64,000 nucleotides of DNA from Oceaniferula marina (GCF_013391475.1 NZ_JACBAZ010000004.1:1-64000); one strand, 5' to 3'; counted from the first letter of the stretch, positions 42,965-51,919 are shown. The notes: a model not told the origin generated them from the letters alone. A program made the numbers and translations.

Positions 42965-43130
42965 ATCGTCATAAATAACGAATAAGTTGAATTATAGCAG
43001 TTAATTCGTCATAAAATACGAATTCAATCAAAACAAAACACACCTCTTCCATCATTTATCATGAATAATTAATTCGTCATATATTACGAATAAAATAAAT
43101 AAAAACTGAAAATTCGTCTTATATTACGAC
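42965..43130 (+). promoter_or_regulatory. four hipBA operators of the form TTCGT-N8-ACGAA
   Basis: Sites at 42965-42982 (ATCGT...ACGAA), 43005-43022 (perfect, extended to AATTCGT...ACGAATT), 43073-43090 (perfect) and 43113-43130 (TTCGT...ACGAC). Sites 1-2 and 3-4 are each 40 bases apart. Site 4 covers a TATATT (43120-43125) and ends 35 bases before the hipB start. Confidence 0.75.
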
Positions 43131-43164
43131 TTGCAAATGATATTAAACCAACCATGATAAAGGC

Positions 43165-43515
43165 ATGAAATTTCAAGAGTTACATCATGACGCTGCCACT
43201 CTGCAAGAGTTAGGGCGAAGGCTGGCCAGGCTCCGCATCGACATGAATTTGACTCAGGCAGATCTGGCCCGACGAGCGGGTGTGGGAAAACGAACCCTCG
43301 AGAGGCTTGAGGCTGGAGAGACAACCCAGACCCGCACCTTGTTCCGCATCTTTCGTGAACTCGACCTGTTCGAAAAGTTAGAGCTCTTACTTCCTGAACC
43401 CGGCACCCGCCCGCTGCACGCCGTCAAACAGCGAGACAATCCTCCGAAAAGAGCGTCGAAGAAAAAAACGAATCGTACCACAATGAAAAACTGGAAATGG
43501 GGAGATGAGGCATGA
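43165..43515 (+). CDS. HipB-like antitoxin/repressor
   Basis: 116 residues. An XRE helix-turn-helix (about 14-72) is plain: LGRRLARLRIDMNLTQADLA, then RRAGVGKRTLERLEAGETT. The C-terminal 45 residues are basic and probably disordered (PPKRASKKKTNRTTMK). It should bind the four inverted repeats upstream and neutralise HipA. Its stop overlaps the hipA start by four bases (ATGA), so translation is coupled. Confidence 0.88.
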   Translation: MKFQELHHDAATLQELGRRLARLRIDMNLTQADLARRAGVGKRTLERLEAGETTQTRTLFRIFRELDLFEKLELLLPEPGTRPLHAVKQRDNPPKRASKKKTNRTTMKNWKWGDEA

Positions 43516-44816
43516 GCACACAGGCAATCGTCAGACTTTGGGGGACGGACGTCGGCTACCTCAACCTTGAAGAAAATCAGGAAATTGCCGATTTTGAGTA
43601 TGACCGCGACTTCCTCCGCAGCGGCATCGAAATCGCACCTCTTAGCCTCCCCTTAGCATCACGCGTCTACCGTTTTCCAGAACTTCCATTCGGGTCTTTT
43701 CATGGACTTCCAGGATTATTGGCAGACTCATTACCCGACAAATTCGGCAACGCTATCATTGATATCTGGTTGGCAACCATGGGTCGAAAACCGGAAACGT
43801 TCAACGCAGTGGAGCGACTATGCTACATCGGAACAAGAGGAATGGGAGCACTGGAATTCAAACCCGCAAAACCGCTGGGCAGACCGAGCAAAACACAAAT
43901 CCATGTAGGCCGACTGGTTGAGCTCGCTTCAGAAATTCTATCCCACCGATCATCACTCTCTACCGTGTTTGCGGATCGCAAAAAAGACCAAGCTGTCCGA
44001 GAAATTCTACGTGTAGGCACATCAGCTGGCGGGGCAAGAGCCAAGGCCCTCATCGCCTGGAACCCACAAACCAACGAAGTGAGATCGGGACAAGTCACTG
44101 CCGATCCGGGCTATGAGTACTGGCTTATGAAGTTTGACGGAGTCAAAAGCAACCGCGATAAGGAACTGGCAGATCCGGAAGGCTTTGGAGCGATTGAATA
44201 CGCTTACTACAGCATGGCAAAGGATGCCGGAATATCCATGACGCCTTGTCGGTTGTTTGAGGAAAACGGAAGACGCCACTTCATGACGAAGCGATTTGAC
44301 CGGACAGACAAGGGGGCCAAGCTCCATATGCAATCATTGGCCGCACTTGCTCACTTCGACTTCAACATGGCTGGTGCTTATGGGTATGAGCAGGCAATAA
44401 TGGCTATTCAGGAGCTCAAGCTAGGCCCCGATGCCATCGAACAACAATTTCGACGTATGGTCTTCAATATCGTAGCTAGAAATCAAGATGATCACGTCAA
44501 GAACATCGCTTTTCTCATGGACAGACAAGGCCATTGGTCTCTGTCTCCTGCATTCGATGTCACCTACAGCTATAACCCGGCAGGTGACTGGACATCGGCA
44601 CATCAAATGACCCTGAACCAAAAACGAGACAACTTCGCAATGCGCGATTTTGAGTCTTGCGGTCAACTTGCCCGCCTGAAACAGGGAGAAGCAAAGTCCA
44701 TGCTTACTGACATTCAGACAGTTGTATCTAAATGGCGAGACTATGCCGATGAAGCAGGGGTTCGCCCTGATCAACGCGATGAAATACACGGTAATCTACG
44801 CCTTGATTCATTCTGA
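43512..44816 (+). CDS. HipA-family serine/threonine kinase toxin
   Basis: 434 residues. The N-terminal subdomain (FEYDRDFLRSGIEIAPLSLP; FHGLPGLLADSLPDKFGN) is followed by the kinase-like core. GTSAGGARAKALIAW is the P-loop-like/phosphorylation loop, YWLMKFDG the lysine strand, TKRFDR, then the catalytic RNQDDHVKNIAFLMD near residue 322 and the metal-binding SPAFDVTYSY. HipA toxins phosphorylate aminoacyl-tRNA synthetases such as GltX. All key residues are present, so the toxin should be active when free of HipB. Confidence 0.92.
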   Translation: MSTQAIVRLWGTDVGYLNLEENQEIADFEYDRDFLRSGIEIAPLSLPLASRVYRFPELPFGSFHGLPGLLADSLPDKFGNAIIDIWLATMGRKPETFNAVERLCYIGTRGMGALEFKPAKPLGRPSKTQIHVGRLVELASEILSHRSSLSTVFADRKKDQAVREILRVGTSAGGARAKALIAWNPQTNEVRSGQVTADPGYEYWLMKFDGVKSNRDKELADPEGFGAIEYAYYSMAKDAGISMTPCRLFEENGRRHFMTKRFDRTDKGAKLHMQSLAALAHFDFNMAGAYGYEQAIMAIQELKLGPDAIEQQFRRMVFNIVARNQDDHVKNIAFLMDRQGHWSLSPAFDVTYSYNPAGDWTSAHQMTLNQKRDNFAMRDFESCGQLARLKQGEAKSMLTDIQTVVSKWRDYADEAGVRPDQRDEIHGNLRLDSF

Positions 44817-44871
44817 TACCCCCCCGAGGAGCGCATCATCAATAGGTGCAGAATATCATAAAGCAGAGCAT

Positions 44872-45630
44872 TCAAACTCCCTTTCTTACCTTGGCGTATA
44901 TCAGATAGCCAGCCCCCAGAGTAGCTATCAACAGGCAAGCGATAGGCCAAGCTCCACCGAATGAATCGACAAGCCCCTGCTCTTCTCCCTTGGATCGAGC
45001 CCCCGATCCACGCTCATACTCCTCAAGCATTCGCTTCCTCTCAGGAGCCTTCTTGCCGGCAGCCCCTCTCTTGATCATTTCTCCGAAACCCTTGAATGAA
45101 TGACGCTCACGATCATCCATTCTAGCCCAGATACGATTCCACAGCCCCACATCAGACGCATCGCCATAAACAACCAGCACCCGCAACTGATTCCGAATAT
45201 CGTAATCGAGGTGAACGCCAGCTTCCCAGTCCCTGGCTCGCAGAGCCTCCCTAGCATAATCTAGCATCAAGCCATTATTAAGCTCTGTCTTGAAAAAGAT
45301 ACTATAGGCATATCGGCGTAATAAGGAGTGCCCATTTGTCGATACCACCTCCAGAAAGTATCCCTCAGCCGTATCCGGATAATCATTGATGATCTGATCT
45401 ACTATTATAGTTTGAGCCTCCCGTTTCTCCTCTTCTAGGCCAGGATACGGGACATCGTTACTGGAAACCTCTACATAACTGGAAATCAACCCCATGAACT
45501 CCCTCGGAACCCCAGAAACCTCAAGATGATCCAACATCGAAGTGCTTTTCTTGAGATTACTCCCCGCCCCCTCGACTAACGCCCCCATCAGGACGAAAGA
45601 AGCAAACAAACAGAAAACAACCTGCTTCAT
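44872..45630 (-). CDS. secreted/membrane-anchored protein of unknown function
   Basis: 252 residues. Signal peptide residues 1-22 (LFASFVLMGALVEGAG) and one C-terminal membrane helix (about 225-245; WPIACLLIATLGAGYLIYAK) followed by KVRKGV. The middle is helical (ARDWEAGVHLDYDIRNQL) without recognisable motifs; possibly TPR-like. It is convergent with hipA. I do not recognise the family. Confidence 0.7.
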   Translation of the reverse strand: MKQVVFCLFASFVLMGALVEGAGSNLKKSTSMLDHLEVSGVPREFMGLISSYVEVSSNDVPYPGLEEEKREAQTIIVDQIINDYPDTAEGYFLEVVSTNGHSLLRRYAYSIFFKTELNNGLMLDYAREALRARDWEAGVHLDYDIRNQLRVLVVYGDASDVGLWNRIWARMDDRERHSFKGFGEMIKRGAAGKKAPERKRMLEEYERGSGARSKGEEQGLVDSFGGAWPIACLLIATLGAGYLIYAKVRKGV

Positions 45631-45739
45631 GGATACATTTCTAACCTAACCTAATCAAACATCAAGACCAACATCCGCTGGGCAAGCGCCGTCCGCTCAT
45701 ACTTCACGGCAGCAACAAATTACAAGATCTACGATTTGT

Positions 45740-45745
45740 TATAAT
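45740..45745 (+). promoter_or_regulatory. TATAAT, likely -10 box of the next small gene
   Basis: A perfect TATAAT lies 38 bases before the start codon at 45783. The -35 is not convincing. Confidence 0.35.
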
Positions 45746-45782
45746 AGCGGATCAACAACTGACGGCTTAGCACAGCACCATT

Positions 45783-46133
45783 ATGAATGAAAAATTCGAG
45801 GATCTCATGAGACCCGACCAGACAAGGAGGCGTCTCGTGTCTTGGGATGAAGATATGCCAGATGTAGTCCAGTGGATCAACCTACTCAGCGCCTTATGTT
45901 TCACCTCCATGTGCACGATTCTGGGAGAGCACGAATCATGGGAGGATGTTGTATTTGTATTTGTCTTTTTCGGTATGATTCTCGGTTCTGTGATTTTTCT
46001 TATGGGTCACGGGTTTTGTATCATGTGCGGTGGTAAAAGTGCTTTTTGGCTTAGCACGGGTTTGTTCTCAGTGCTCTTTCTGATACTGCTCTATACCGCA
46101 TACTCGGTCTACGATCTCAGTTGGTTGATTTAG
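45783..46133 (+). CDS. small membrane protein of unknown function
   Basis: 116 residues with three hydrophobic helices (about 28-46, 55-80, 88-112). The N-terminus is charged and cytoplasmic. A HGFCIMCGGKS turn between helices 2 and 3 holds a CxxC pair that might bind metal or form a disulfide. Not recognised. It is preceded by a TATAAT box. Confidence 0.55.
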   Translation: MNEKFEDLMRPDQTRRRLVSWDEDMPDVVQWINLLSALCFTSMCTILGEHESWEDVVFVFVFFGMILGSVIFLMGHGFCIMCGGKSAFWLSTGLFSVLFLILLYTAYSVYDLSWLI

Positions 46134-46147
46134 AAACTTGGAGCACA

Positions 46148-46201
46148 TGAAATCCGTGACACATGGCGCTACGCGGTGCGCTCGAACTGCGTTCTCATCC
46201 A
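46148..46201 (-). repeat. third copy of the tRNA-downstream repeat
   Basis: On the minus strand it reads GGATGAGAAC, a 3-base spacer, GTTCGAGCGCAC and later GTCACG, matching the last two thirds of the 84-bp repeats at 42521 and 42671. It lies downstream of tRNA-Thr(UGU), past its terminator. Confidence 0.6.
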
Positions 46202-46213
46202 TCACCCGCCCAC

Positions 46214-46237
46214 AAAAAAACCCTCCTTTAGGGAGGG
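46214..46237 (-). terminator. rho-independent terminator of tRNA-Thr(UGU)
   Basis: CCCTCC-CTAAA-GGAGGG followed by TTTTTTT on the minus strand. Confidence 0.9.
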
Positions 46238-46250
46238 CTTCTTGAAGAAA

Positions 46251-46326
46251 TGGAGCCGGTTGACGGATTCGAACCGACGACCTACTGATTACAAATCAGT
46301 TGCTCTACCAACTGAGCTAAACCGGC
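46251..46326 (-). tRNA. tRNA-Thr (anticodon UGU)
   Basis: Cloverleaf: acceptor GCCGGTT/AACCGGC, anticodon stem ACTGA/TCAGT with loop TTTGTAA, T arm GTCGG-TTCGAAT-CCGTC. The CCA end is encoded, unlike in the other two tRNAs here. Confidence 0.96.
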
Positions 46327-46464
46327 TTTTTCTTGATGGGTTTTTGTTTTGGCCTGCGGCGATGTGCCGAAAGCGGCGCGAGTATTTCCAATTTTGCCTG
46401 TTTGGCAAGTTTTTTTGACAGAAATGCTCTGGAATATTTATCGGCTAGGATTAGTCTGCCATTC

Positions 46465-47577
46465 ATGACCGTAGGCATACCCAAAGAAATCAAAACCCAA
46501 GAGCATCGAGTGTCCATGATCCCTTCATCTGTAGGGGAATTAACCCGCCGGGGACACCGCGTTCTAGTCCAGACCCAGGCAGGTGCTGGAGCCAGTTATC
46601 CGGATGAAAGCTATCTGGCCCAAGGAGCTGAAATCGTCGGCACCGCCGAGGAGGTCTTTGCCCAGAGCGAACTCATCGTCAAGGTGAAGGAACCCCAGGC
46701 GTCCGAGGTCGCCATGCTCAATGAACAACACACTTTATTCACCTACCTGCACCTCGCTGCGGACAAACATCTCACCGAAACCTTGGTCGCCTCTGGCTGC
46801 ACAGCCATTGCGTATGAAACCATCGAGGTCAATAACCGCCTTCCGCTGCTCGAACCCATGAGTGAGATCGCTGGCCGGATGTCATCGATCGTCGGCAGCT
46901 ACCATCTCGCAAAACATCGTGGCGGGCGGGGCACCCTACTCGGCGGTGTTCCGGGTGTGGCCCCGGGACGCGTGGTGGTCATTGGTGGTGGAACCGCCGG
47001 GGTGAATGCAGCCCGCGTAGCCACTGGCATCGGAGCAGATGTCAGCATTCTGGAAGTGGATTTCGACCGGATGCGCTTTCTCGACATCACGATGGAGGGG
47101 GCTCACACGGTATTTTCGAATGAAGCCAATTTATCGGACCTTCTCCCTCGGGTTGATTTGGTGATTGGAGCGGTTCTGGTTCCCGGAGCGGCAGCGCCGA
47201 AACTCATCACCCGCGAGATGCTCAAAATGATGCAGCCCGGTAGTGTCTTTGTGGATATTGCTGTGGACCAAGGTGGTTGTGCCGAAACCACCCGCCCGAC
47301 AACCCACGACGAGCCGACGTATTACGAAGAAGACGTCCTGCACTACTGCGTGGCCAACATGCCTGGTGCTTACTCCCGCACCTCGACTCAGGCCCTGAAT
47401 AATTGCACCCAGCGCTGGACCACACTGATCGCTGATGAAGGTGTGGCAGCCGCTTGCAAAATCCGTCCCGAACTGCTGGGCGGTATTAATTGCACCGGAG
47501 GAAAACTCACCTGTCCCCCGGTGGGAGAGGCCCATGATCTGGCATCCGTCGATCCGGCTGAACTGATTACGGGCTAA
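46465..47577 (+). CDS. ald: alanine dehydrogenase
   Basis: 370 residues from the ATG at 46465 ([20 protein letters not shown]); the upstream in-frame sequence overlaps the tRNA and is not coding. Family motifs: KVKEPQASE (active-site Lys), [10 protein letters not shown] (active-site His), IAYETIEV, the NAD-binding [19 protein letters not shown] and [20 protein letters not shown] in part. It interconverts alanine and pyruvate plus ammonia with NAD. It is convergent with ctaA across a large palindrome. Confidence 0.97.
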   Translation: MTVGIPKEIKTQEHRVSMIPSSVGELTRRGHRVLVQTQAGAGASYPDESYLAQGAEIVGTAEEVFAQSELIVKVKEPQASEVAMLNEQHTLFTYLHLAADKHLTETLVASGCTAIAYETIEVNNRLPLLEPMSEIAGRMSSIVGSYHLAKHRGGRGTLLGGVPGVAPGRVVVIGGGTAGVNAARVATGIGADVSILEVDFDRMRFLDITMEGAHTVFSNEANLSDLLPRVDLVIGAVLVPGAAAPKLITREMLKMMQPGSVFVDIAVDQGGCAETTRPTTHDEPTYYEEDVLHYCVANMPGAYSRTSTQALNNCTQRWTTLIADEGVAAACKIRPELLGGINCTGGKLTCPPVGEAHDLASVDPAELITG

Positions 47578-47601
47578 AGCTTTAACCGCGGTAATAACAG
47601 C

Positions 47602-47623
47602 GGAGGATTGGGGACAATCCTCC
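47602..47623. repeat. REP-like palindrome with CCTAC tail, ald/ctaA junction
   Basis: GGAGGATTG-GGGA-CAATCCTCC followed by CTACTGTTAC; the outer GTAA-ACAG/CTGTTAC can lengthen the stem. It lies between convergent genes and is related in layout to the repeats at 50083 and 53351. Confidence 0.6.
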
Positions 47624-47679
47624 CTACTGTTACGGCTGCAATCAGAGAACGACGTGTTGCGGTGGATTAGCGCAATCCA

Positions 47680-48735
47680 TCAAGCTTTGTGCGGTCTCGC
47701 TGCCAGTAGCCAGAGCAGTAAGGCACTGACGAGAATGGAGGACAGCCCGATGTGCAAGACCTGCGCAATGGGTAAAATTCCGACCTGGGACAAGACCAAT
47801 CCCAGCACCATCTGGGCCAAGACCATACCGAGCACCACACGCTCGAGCCACGCGGCTCCCGACTGCACCCTGAGACCCCGCAAAAAGAACATACCGGCAA
47901 CCAGCAAGATCAGCCACGACCCGCTGCGGTGCACCAAGTAGACCGAGCTTTGTTCAAGCTCCGCCACCCATTCCGAGCGCGGTGCCATTTCATGGCTTTG
48001 CTTCAAGGCATCGGTTTTCTCCCGGATCTGGGACCCCAGCACCCCTTCCGCAAGGACAAGGGCAAAAAGCACATAGCCAAGCTGCCGCATTGCCTTGAGT
48101 CCACGAGCCCGGGGAAACCGCCACGGCTGATCACAACCACGCCAGGCCACATACACCAGCAGACAGAGCTGGAGAATGGCTAGCGCCATGTGCAGTGTGA
48201 TGATTCCGGGTTTCAATCCACTAAACACAATCTGGGCCCCCATCCAGGCGTTTACGCCAAGCAACACCATGGCCGATGTCGCCACCAGGACTACTCGTTT
48301 GCGCTTTTTCCACTGCCACCAGGACCCAATAAACGTCCCCAAGGTAAGCAAACCCACTGGTAGGGACGTCAGACGGTTGATGTATTCCACCCAGACGTGC
48401 GTCGCATTAAATTGCGCAATCACCGACTCCCGGGTGATGGTTTCCGGAGCGATACCGTGCCGGGCCGCTCGACGGCGGTATTTTTCAATGTCGAGTTTTT
48501 CCGGGTCGATCTGATCCGCACTGGTGGGGGGAATCAGGCAGCCCCAGCATGTAGGCCAATCCGGACACCCCATCCCCGAGCCGGTGGCCCGGACGATGGC
48601 ACCGACAAAGATCAGCACCATCACCGCTAAACAGGCCGCCATGGCCACTTTTTGGAATCGACTCACGCTCTGGTGATAATGGATCGACCGCCCCCCCGCA
48701 AGTATTCCTCGTATCATCGGATGATTTATTTCCAT
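47680..48735 (-). CDS. ctaA: heme A synthase CtaA/Cox15
   Basis: 351 residues from the ATG at 48735; a GTG at 48762 is an alternative. Eight membrane helices. Signatures: GAIVRATGSGMGCPDWPTCW, cut at ATGSGMGCPDWPTCWG; FNATHVWVEYINRL (heme-ligand His), TLHMALAILQL, YLVHRSGSWL and VLHIGLSSIL with the other heme-binding His residues. It oxidises heme O to heme A for cytochrome oxidase. No other oxidase assembly gene is nearby. Divergent from rsmB, 44 bases apart. Confidence 0.95.
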   Translation of the reverse strand: MEINHPMIRGILAGGRSIHYHQSVSRFQKVAMAACLAVMVLIFVGAIVRATGSGMGCPDWPTCWGCLIPPTSADQIDPEKLDIEKYRRRAARHGIAPETITRESVIAQFNATHVWVEYINRLTSLPVGLLTLGTFIGSWWQWKKRKRVVLVATSAMVLLGVNAWMGAQIVFSGLKPGIITLHMALAILQLCLLVYVAWRGCDQPWRFPRARGLKAMRQLGYVLFALVLAEGVLGSQIREKTDALKQSHEMAPRSEWVAELEQSSVYLVHRSGSWLILLVAGMFFLRGLRVQSGAAWLERVVLGMVLAQMVLGLVLSQVGILPIAQVLHIGLSSILVSALLLWLLAARPHKA

Positions 48736-48779
48736 TTTTACTTGGTTTTCCGATCGATCCACCTCTAGGTTCCGGCATC

Positions 48780-50039
48780 ATGTCGTCACAAGCCACCAAC
48801 GTCCGCAGAGCGGCGGTTTCAGCCCTCCGAGCATGGGCCAAAGGCCACGCCTATATGGACTCATTGATTGAGCGCCATGCCACCCGCAACCACCTGAGTC
48901 GGCAAGACCGGGCTCTCCTGCAATCCATCGTCTCCTCCGTGTTACGCAACCGGAGACTACTCGATCACTGGATCGGCAAACTCAGACGGGGAAAACTCGA
49001 CCACGAAACCCGCGACATCCTCCGCGTGGGTGTAGCCCAACTCCTACTGCTCGGCATCGCCGACCATGCCGCCGTCAATGAAACCGTCAATTGCGGCAAA
49101 GCCCCGGTCCGAGGACTGATCAATGCGGTCCTACGTCAGGCAATCACCAGGCGCAAGCGACTGATGGAAGAGCTCGACGACCTTCCTCCCGCGGTCCGAC
49201 TATCCCACCCTGACTGGTTATATAAACGCTGGAGTAAAACCTATGGCAAAAAGGAAGCCGACTCCCTGATGGCGTGGAACAACCTGCCAGCCCCGACACT
49301 GGCACGGGTCAACCCACTCAAAGAGGGTGCCCGTGAAGCGGTCGAATCCTACGATCATGCCAAGCCGGTTGATGGATTGGAAAACTATTTCGAAATTGAC
49401 GGCCCACCGCCGGGAGACTGGATGAAAGAAGGGTACGTTTACATTCAAGACCCGGCCACCCGCCACTGTGTGGACCTGCTGAACCCGCAAGCGGGAGAAT
49501 CCATTCTGGATGCCTGCGCCGCGCCCGGCGGAAAATCCGCCCTGATCGCTGCTGCCATGCACAACCAAGGAGAACTTCTCTGCACCGACAGCAACTCCAA
49601 ACGCCTCCCCCGATTGGAAACCAATCTGGAACGGCTCGGGATTGATATTGCTGCCGTGCAGGCACACGACTGGACCCAGACAGCCCCTGAGGAGTGGCTG
49701 GGGAAATTCGATGCCATCCTGCTCGATGTCCCCTGCTCCAACAGCGGCGTGATGCGTCGGCGACTTGATGCCCGATGGCGACTACGCGGTGAGAACATCG
49801 TTGAACTCACCGGTATTCAGTCACAGATTCTGGCCAATGCCCTGCCCTGTCTCAAACCAGGCGGACGGTTGGTGTATTCCACCTGTTCCATCGAACCGGA
49901 AGAAAATAGCGATCTGATCAGAACATTCCTCACCTCTCACCCCGAGTGGCAAATCGAAGAAGAACATCAAGCCCTCCCATTCCGGGACGGTAGTGACGGC
50001 GCCTATGCGGCGAGAATCTCACGGATACCATCCTATTAA
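48780..50039 (+). CDS. rsmB: 16S rRNA m5C967 methyltransferase RsmB
   Basis: 419 residues. The N-terminal NusB-like RNA-binding domain (about 5-135; SRQDRALLQSIVSSVLRNRR) is followed by the SAM-dependent methyltransferase: ILDACAAPGGKSALIAAAM, LLDVPCSNSGVMRRRLDAR with the first catalytic Cys, and VYSTCSIEPEENSDLI with the second. It methylates C967 of 16S rRNA. Three tandem palindromic repeats follow its stop. Confidence 0.95.
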   Translation: MSSQATNVRRAAVSALRAWAKGHAYMDSLIERHATRNHLSRQDRALLQSIVSSVLRNRRLLDHWIGKLRRGKLDHETRDILRVGVAQLLLLGIADHAAVNETVNCGKAPVRGLINAVLRQAITRRKRLMEELDDLPPAVRLSHPDWLYKRWSKTYGKKEADSLMAWNNLPAPTLARVNPLKEGAREAVESYDHAKPVDGLENYFEIDGPPPGDWMKEGYVYIQDPATRHCVDLLNPQAGESILDACAAPGGKSALIAAAMHNQGELLCTDSNSKRLPRLETNLERLGIDIAAVQAHDWTQTAPEEWLGKFDAILLDVPCSNSGVMRRRLDARWRLRGENIVELTGIQSQILANALPCLKPGGRLVYSTCSIEPEENSDLIRTFLTSHPEWQIEEEHQALPFRDGSDGAYAARISRIPSY

Positions 50040-50082
50040 GCTCTGGACAGCCATGAGGGATACCCGATCCCGCTCGCTCATC

Positions 50083-50211
50083 GGCGGCTGATTGAGGCCA
50101 ATCAGCCCTACCGAACATCATACCTCAGGCGGCTGATTGAGCCAATCAGCCCTACCGAACATCATATCTCAGGCGGCTGATTGAGGCCAATCAGCCCTAC
50201 CGTGCATCATG
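50083..50211 (+). repeat. three tandem 45-bp palindromic repeats
   Basis: Units start at 50083, 50128 and 50172. Each holds GGCTGATT and AATCAGCC around GAGGC or GAG, followed by CCTACCGAACATCAT. There are no unique spacers, so this is not a CRISPR. It lies just downstream of rsmB. Confidence 0.85.
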
Positions 50212-50287
50212 TTCCAGTTAGCATTGCACAATCTTCCGAAGGATAATCTGGACGTCCTAAATCATTCCCTCTAGTCTCTGCCGCAAG

Positions 50288-50428
50288 ATGAAATCCTGTC
50301 TCAGCCTGATACTCGCCCTGGTCATTGTTATTGGCTTTGTCGGCACTGCCATATTCCTTTGGTATGGAAGTTCAACCACCGAGTTCAGCGAAGGTCCGTT
50401 CACTGACACTCCCGTCGAAAAGAAATAG
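50288..50428 (+). CDS. 46-residue single-pass membrane protein
   Basis: MKSCLSLILALVIVIGFVG followed by TAIFLWYGSSTTEF and an acidic/Lys end (DTPVEKK). One membrane helix (about 4-28) with a short extracytoplasmic tail. The frame is short but complete, with 27 bases to nadD, so it may be co-transcribed. It has the look of a conserved small membrane protein, but I can name no family. Confidence 0.55.
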   Translation: MKSCLSLILALVIVIGFVGTAIFLWYGSSTTEFSEGPFTDTPVEKK

Positions 50429-50455
50429 ATTGCGGTAAAAGGCAACTCTCCGACT

Positions 50456-51082
50456 ATGGCCGGGCACGATTCGCAAACGGGCTCTCCGTTCAAAACACTC
50501 TGCTTGTTCGGAGGAACCTTTGATCCGATTCATCTCGGCCACACCCACATTGCCCAGGCCGCGGTCGACAGCCTTGGGCTGGATCGCGTTCTTTTTCTAC
50601 CGTGCGGGCAGTCACCGCACAAAGCAGGCCAAAAACATGCCGATGCACACCATCGCTTGAAGATGTGCCAACTGGCTACCAGAGATATCGAATGGGCTGA
50701 AGTTGACGACCACGACCTGACAGCACCGCCCCCGTCGTATTCGCACCGGCTCGCCGGGACCATGGCCAAACGCTACCCCGGAGCCCGCTTGTTCTGGCTG
50801 ATGGGGACCGATCAATGGAAGGCGTTCCCCCACTGGCACCGCCCGGACGAACTCGCTCAACTCGTTGAATTTATTGTTTTCAGCCGTGGTGAGCCCGCCA
50901 AGCCTCTAAAAAACTATCGCCTGCACACCATCCACGGGGATCATCCGGCAGCGGCAACTCAAATCAGGAATACTCCGAAGGCGGCAAAATCCTGGCTTCA
51001 CCCTGCGGTTTACGATTATATTCAGGAGAACCGGCTCTACCAGCATGGGAATGAGCAAAAAGCTGGTGAAGCCGATGATTGA
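50456..51082 (+). CDS. nadD: nicotinate-nucleotide adenylyltransferase NadD
   Basis: 208 residues. The nucleotidyltransferase signature LFGGTFDPIHLGHTHIA is near residue 17, followed by PHKAGQ and MGTDQWKAFPHWHRPDEL. The usual ISSTxIR motif near the C-terminus is replaced by AAATQIRNT, which keeps the Arg region. It transfers AMP to nicotinate mononucleotide in NAD synthesis. It follows the 46-residue membrane-protein gene. Confidence 0.93.
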   Translation: MAGHDSQTGSPFKTLCLFGGTFDPIHLGHTHIAQAAVDSLGLDRVLFLPCGQSPHKAGQKHADAHHRLKMCQLATRDIEWAEVDDHDLTAPPPSYSHRLAGTMAKRYPGARLFWLMGTDQWKAFPHWHRPDELAQLVEFIVFSRGEPAKPLKNYRLHTIHGDHPAAATQIRNTPKAAKSWLHPAVYDYIQENRLYQHGNEQKAGEADD

Positions 51083-51154
51083 CGTATAATAAAATTAACG
51101 CTTATATGCTTTCAGCCCGTGATCATCAGGATCACGACAGTTCACTCCACCATT

Positions 51155-51919
51155 ATGAAACCAAGCATCACCGCCCTTCTTCTCACCCTCGGCCTGGCAT
51201 CTCCCATGTTTGTGCATGCCCAGGACGCACCTGCAAAAAAACCGGCCAGCCTTGAGGAAATCAACCAGGAGTTCAGCAACCTCCCGAAAAAGACACGTGA
51301 GGAATACGCTCAGAAAATCATCAAGGTGCAAAACCTCTTCAACCAGAAACGCATCTTTGATGCTCTGGAAAAAATCGACGAACTCGACAAAATCTACCCA
51401 AACCACCCGGCAGCGCTCAACATCAAGGGAGCCTGCTATGTTGAAATCCGAGCTTTTGACAAAGCCAATGCCATTTTCAGCGAAATTCTCAGAGTCTCGC
51501 CAAACAATACCAACGTCCTCTTCAACCTGGCCGAAGTCGACTTCGTCACCAAAAATTGGGAGTCCGCGGAGAAGCGGTTCGAAAAAATCATTCCTCTGCT
51601 ACCAAAACAGAACAAGGCCATGATCCGCCTGTGCGAATTCAAACTCCTCCTCTGTAAACTCAAACTGGACAAAAAAGAAGAAGCCCTGGCACTCAAAAAC
51701 AAACACGACGCCTGGGACGATTCCCCATTCTACTATTTCTCACGAGCCGCCATCGCCTACGATGCCGATGATAAAATCGGTGCCGAAAAAGAACTGCGCA
51801 ACGCCCGCTACGTCTGGAAAAACGATGCCGCCCTGGCCGCTTGGCAGGACACGCTGATTGAATTCGGCTACATCCGGAGCTTTTACGGTGGCGACACCGA
51901 AGAGTCCCAGGAAGACTAG
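51155..51919 (+). CDS. secreted TPR protein
   Basis: 254 residues from the ATG at 51155 (MKPSITALLLTLGLASPMFV, cleaved after VHA). Four to five TPR-like helix pairs (about 55-215): FNQKRIFDALEKIDELDKIY, HPAALNIKGACYVEIRAFDK, in part, and NVLFNLAEVDFVTKNWESAE. Acidic C-terminus (GDTEESQED). TPRs mediate protein contacts; partner unknown. It stands alone between nadD and the convergent deaminase gene. Confidence 0.85.
   Translation: MKPSITALLLTLGLASPMFVHAQDAPAKKPASLEEINQEFSNLPKKTREEYAQKIIKVQNLFNQKRIFDALEKIDELDKIYPNHPAALNIKGACYVEIRAFDKANAIFSEILRVSPNNTNVLFNLAEVDFVTKNWESAEKRFEKIIPLLPKQNKAMIRLCEFKLLLCKLKLDKKEEALALKNKHDAWDDSPFYYFSRAAIAYDADDKIGAEKELRNARYVWKNDAALAAWQDTLIEFGYIRSFYGGDTEESQED

Noticed and set aside
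46176-46418. An 80-codon plus-strand frame across tRNA-Thr
   Set aside because: It is antisense to the tRNA (LTDSNRRPTDYKS-type artefact) and includes the terminator.
50083-50211. Possible CRISPR array
   Set aside because: Units follow one another without unique spacers, only three copies exist, and there are no cas genes.
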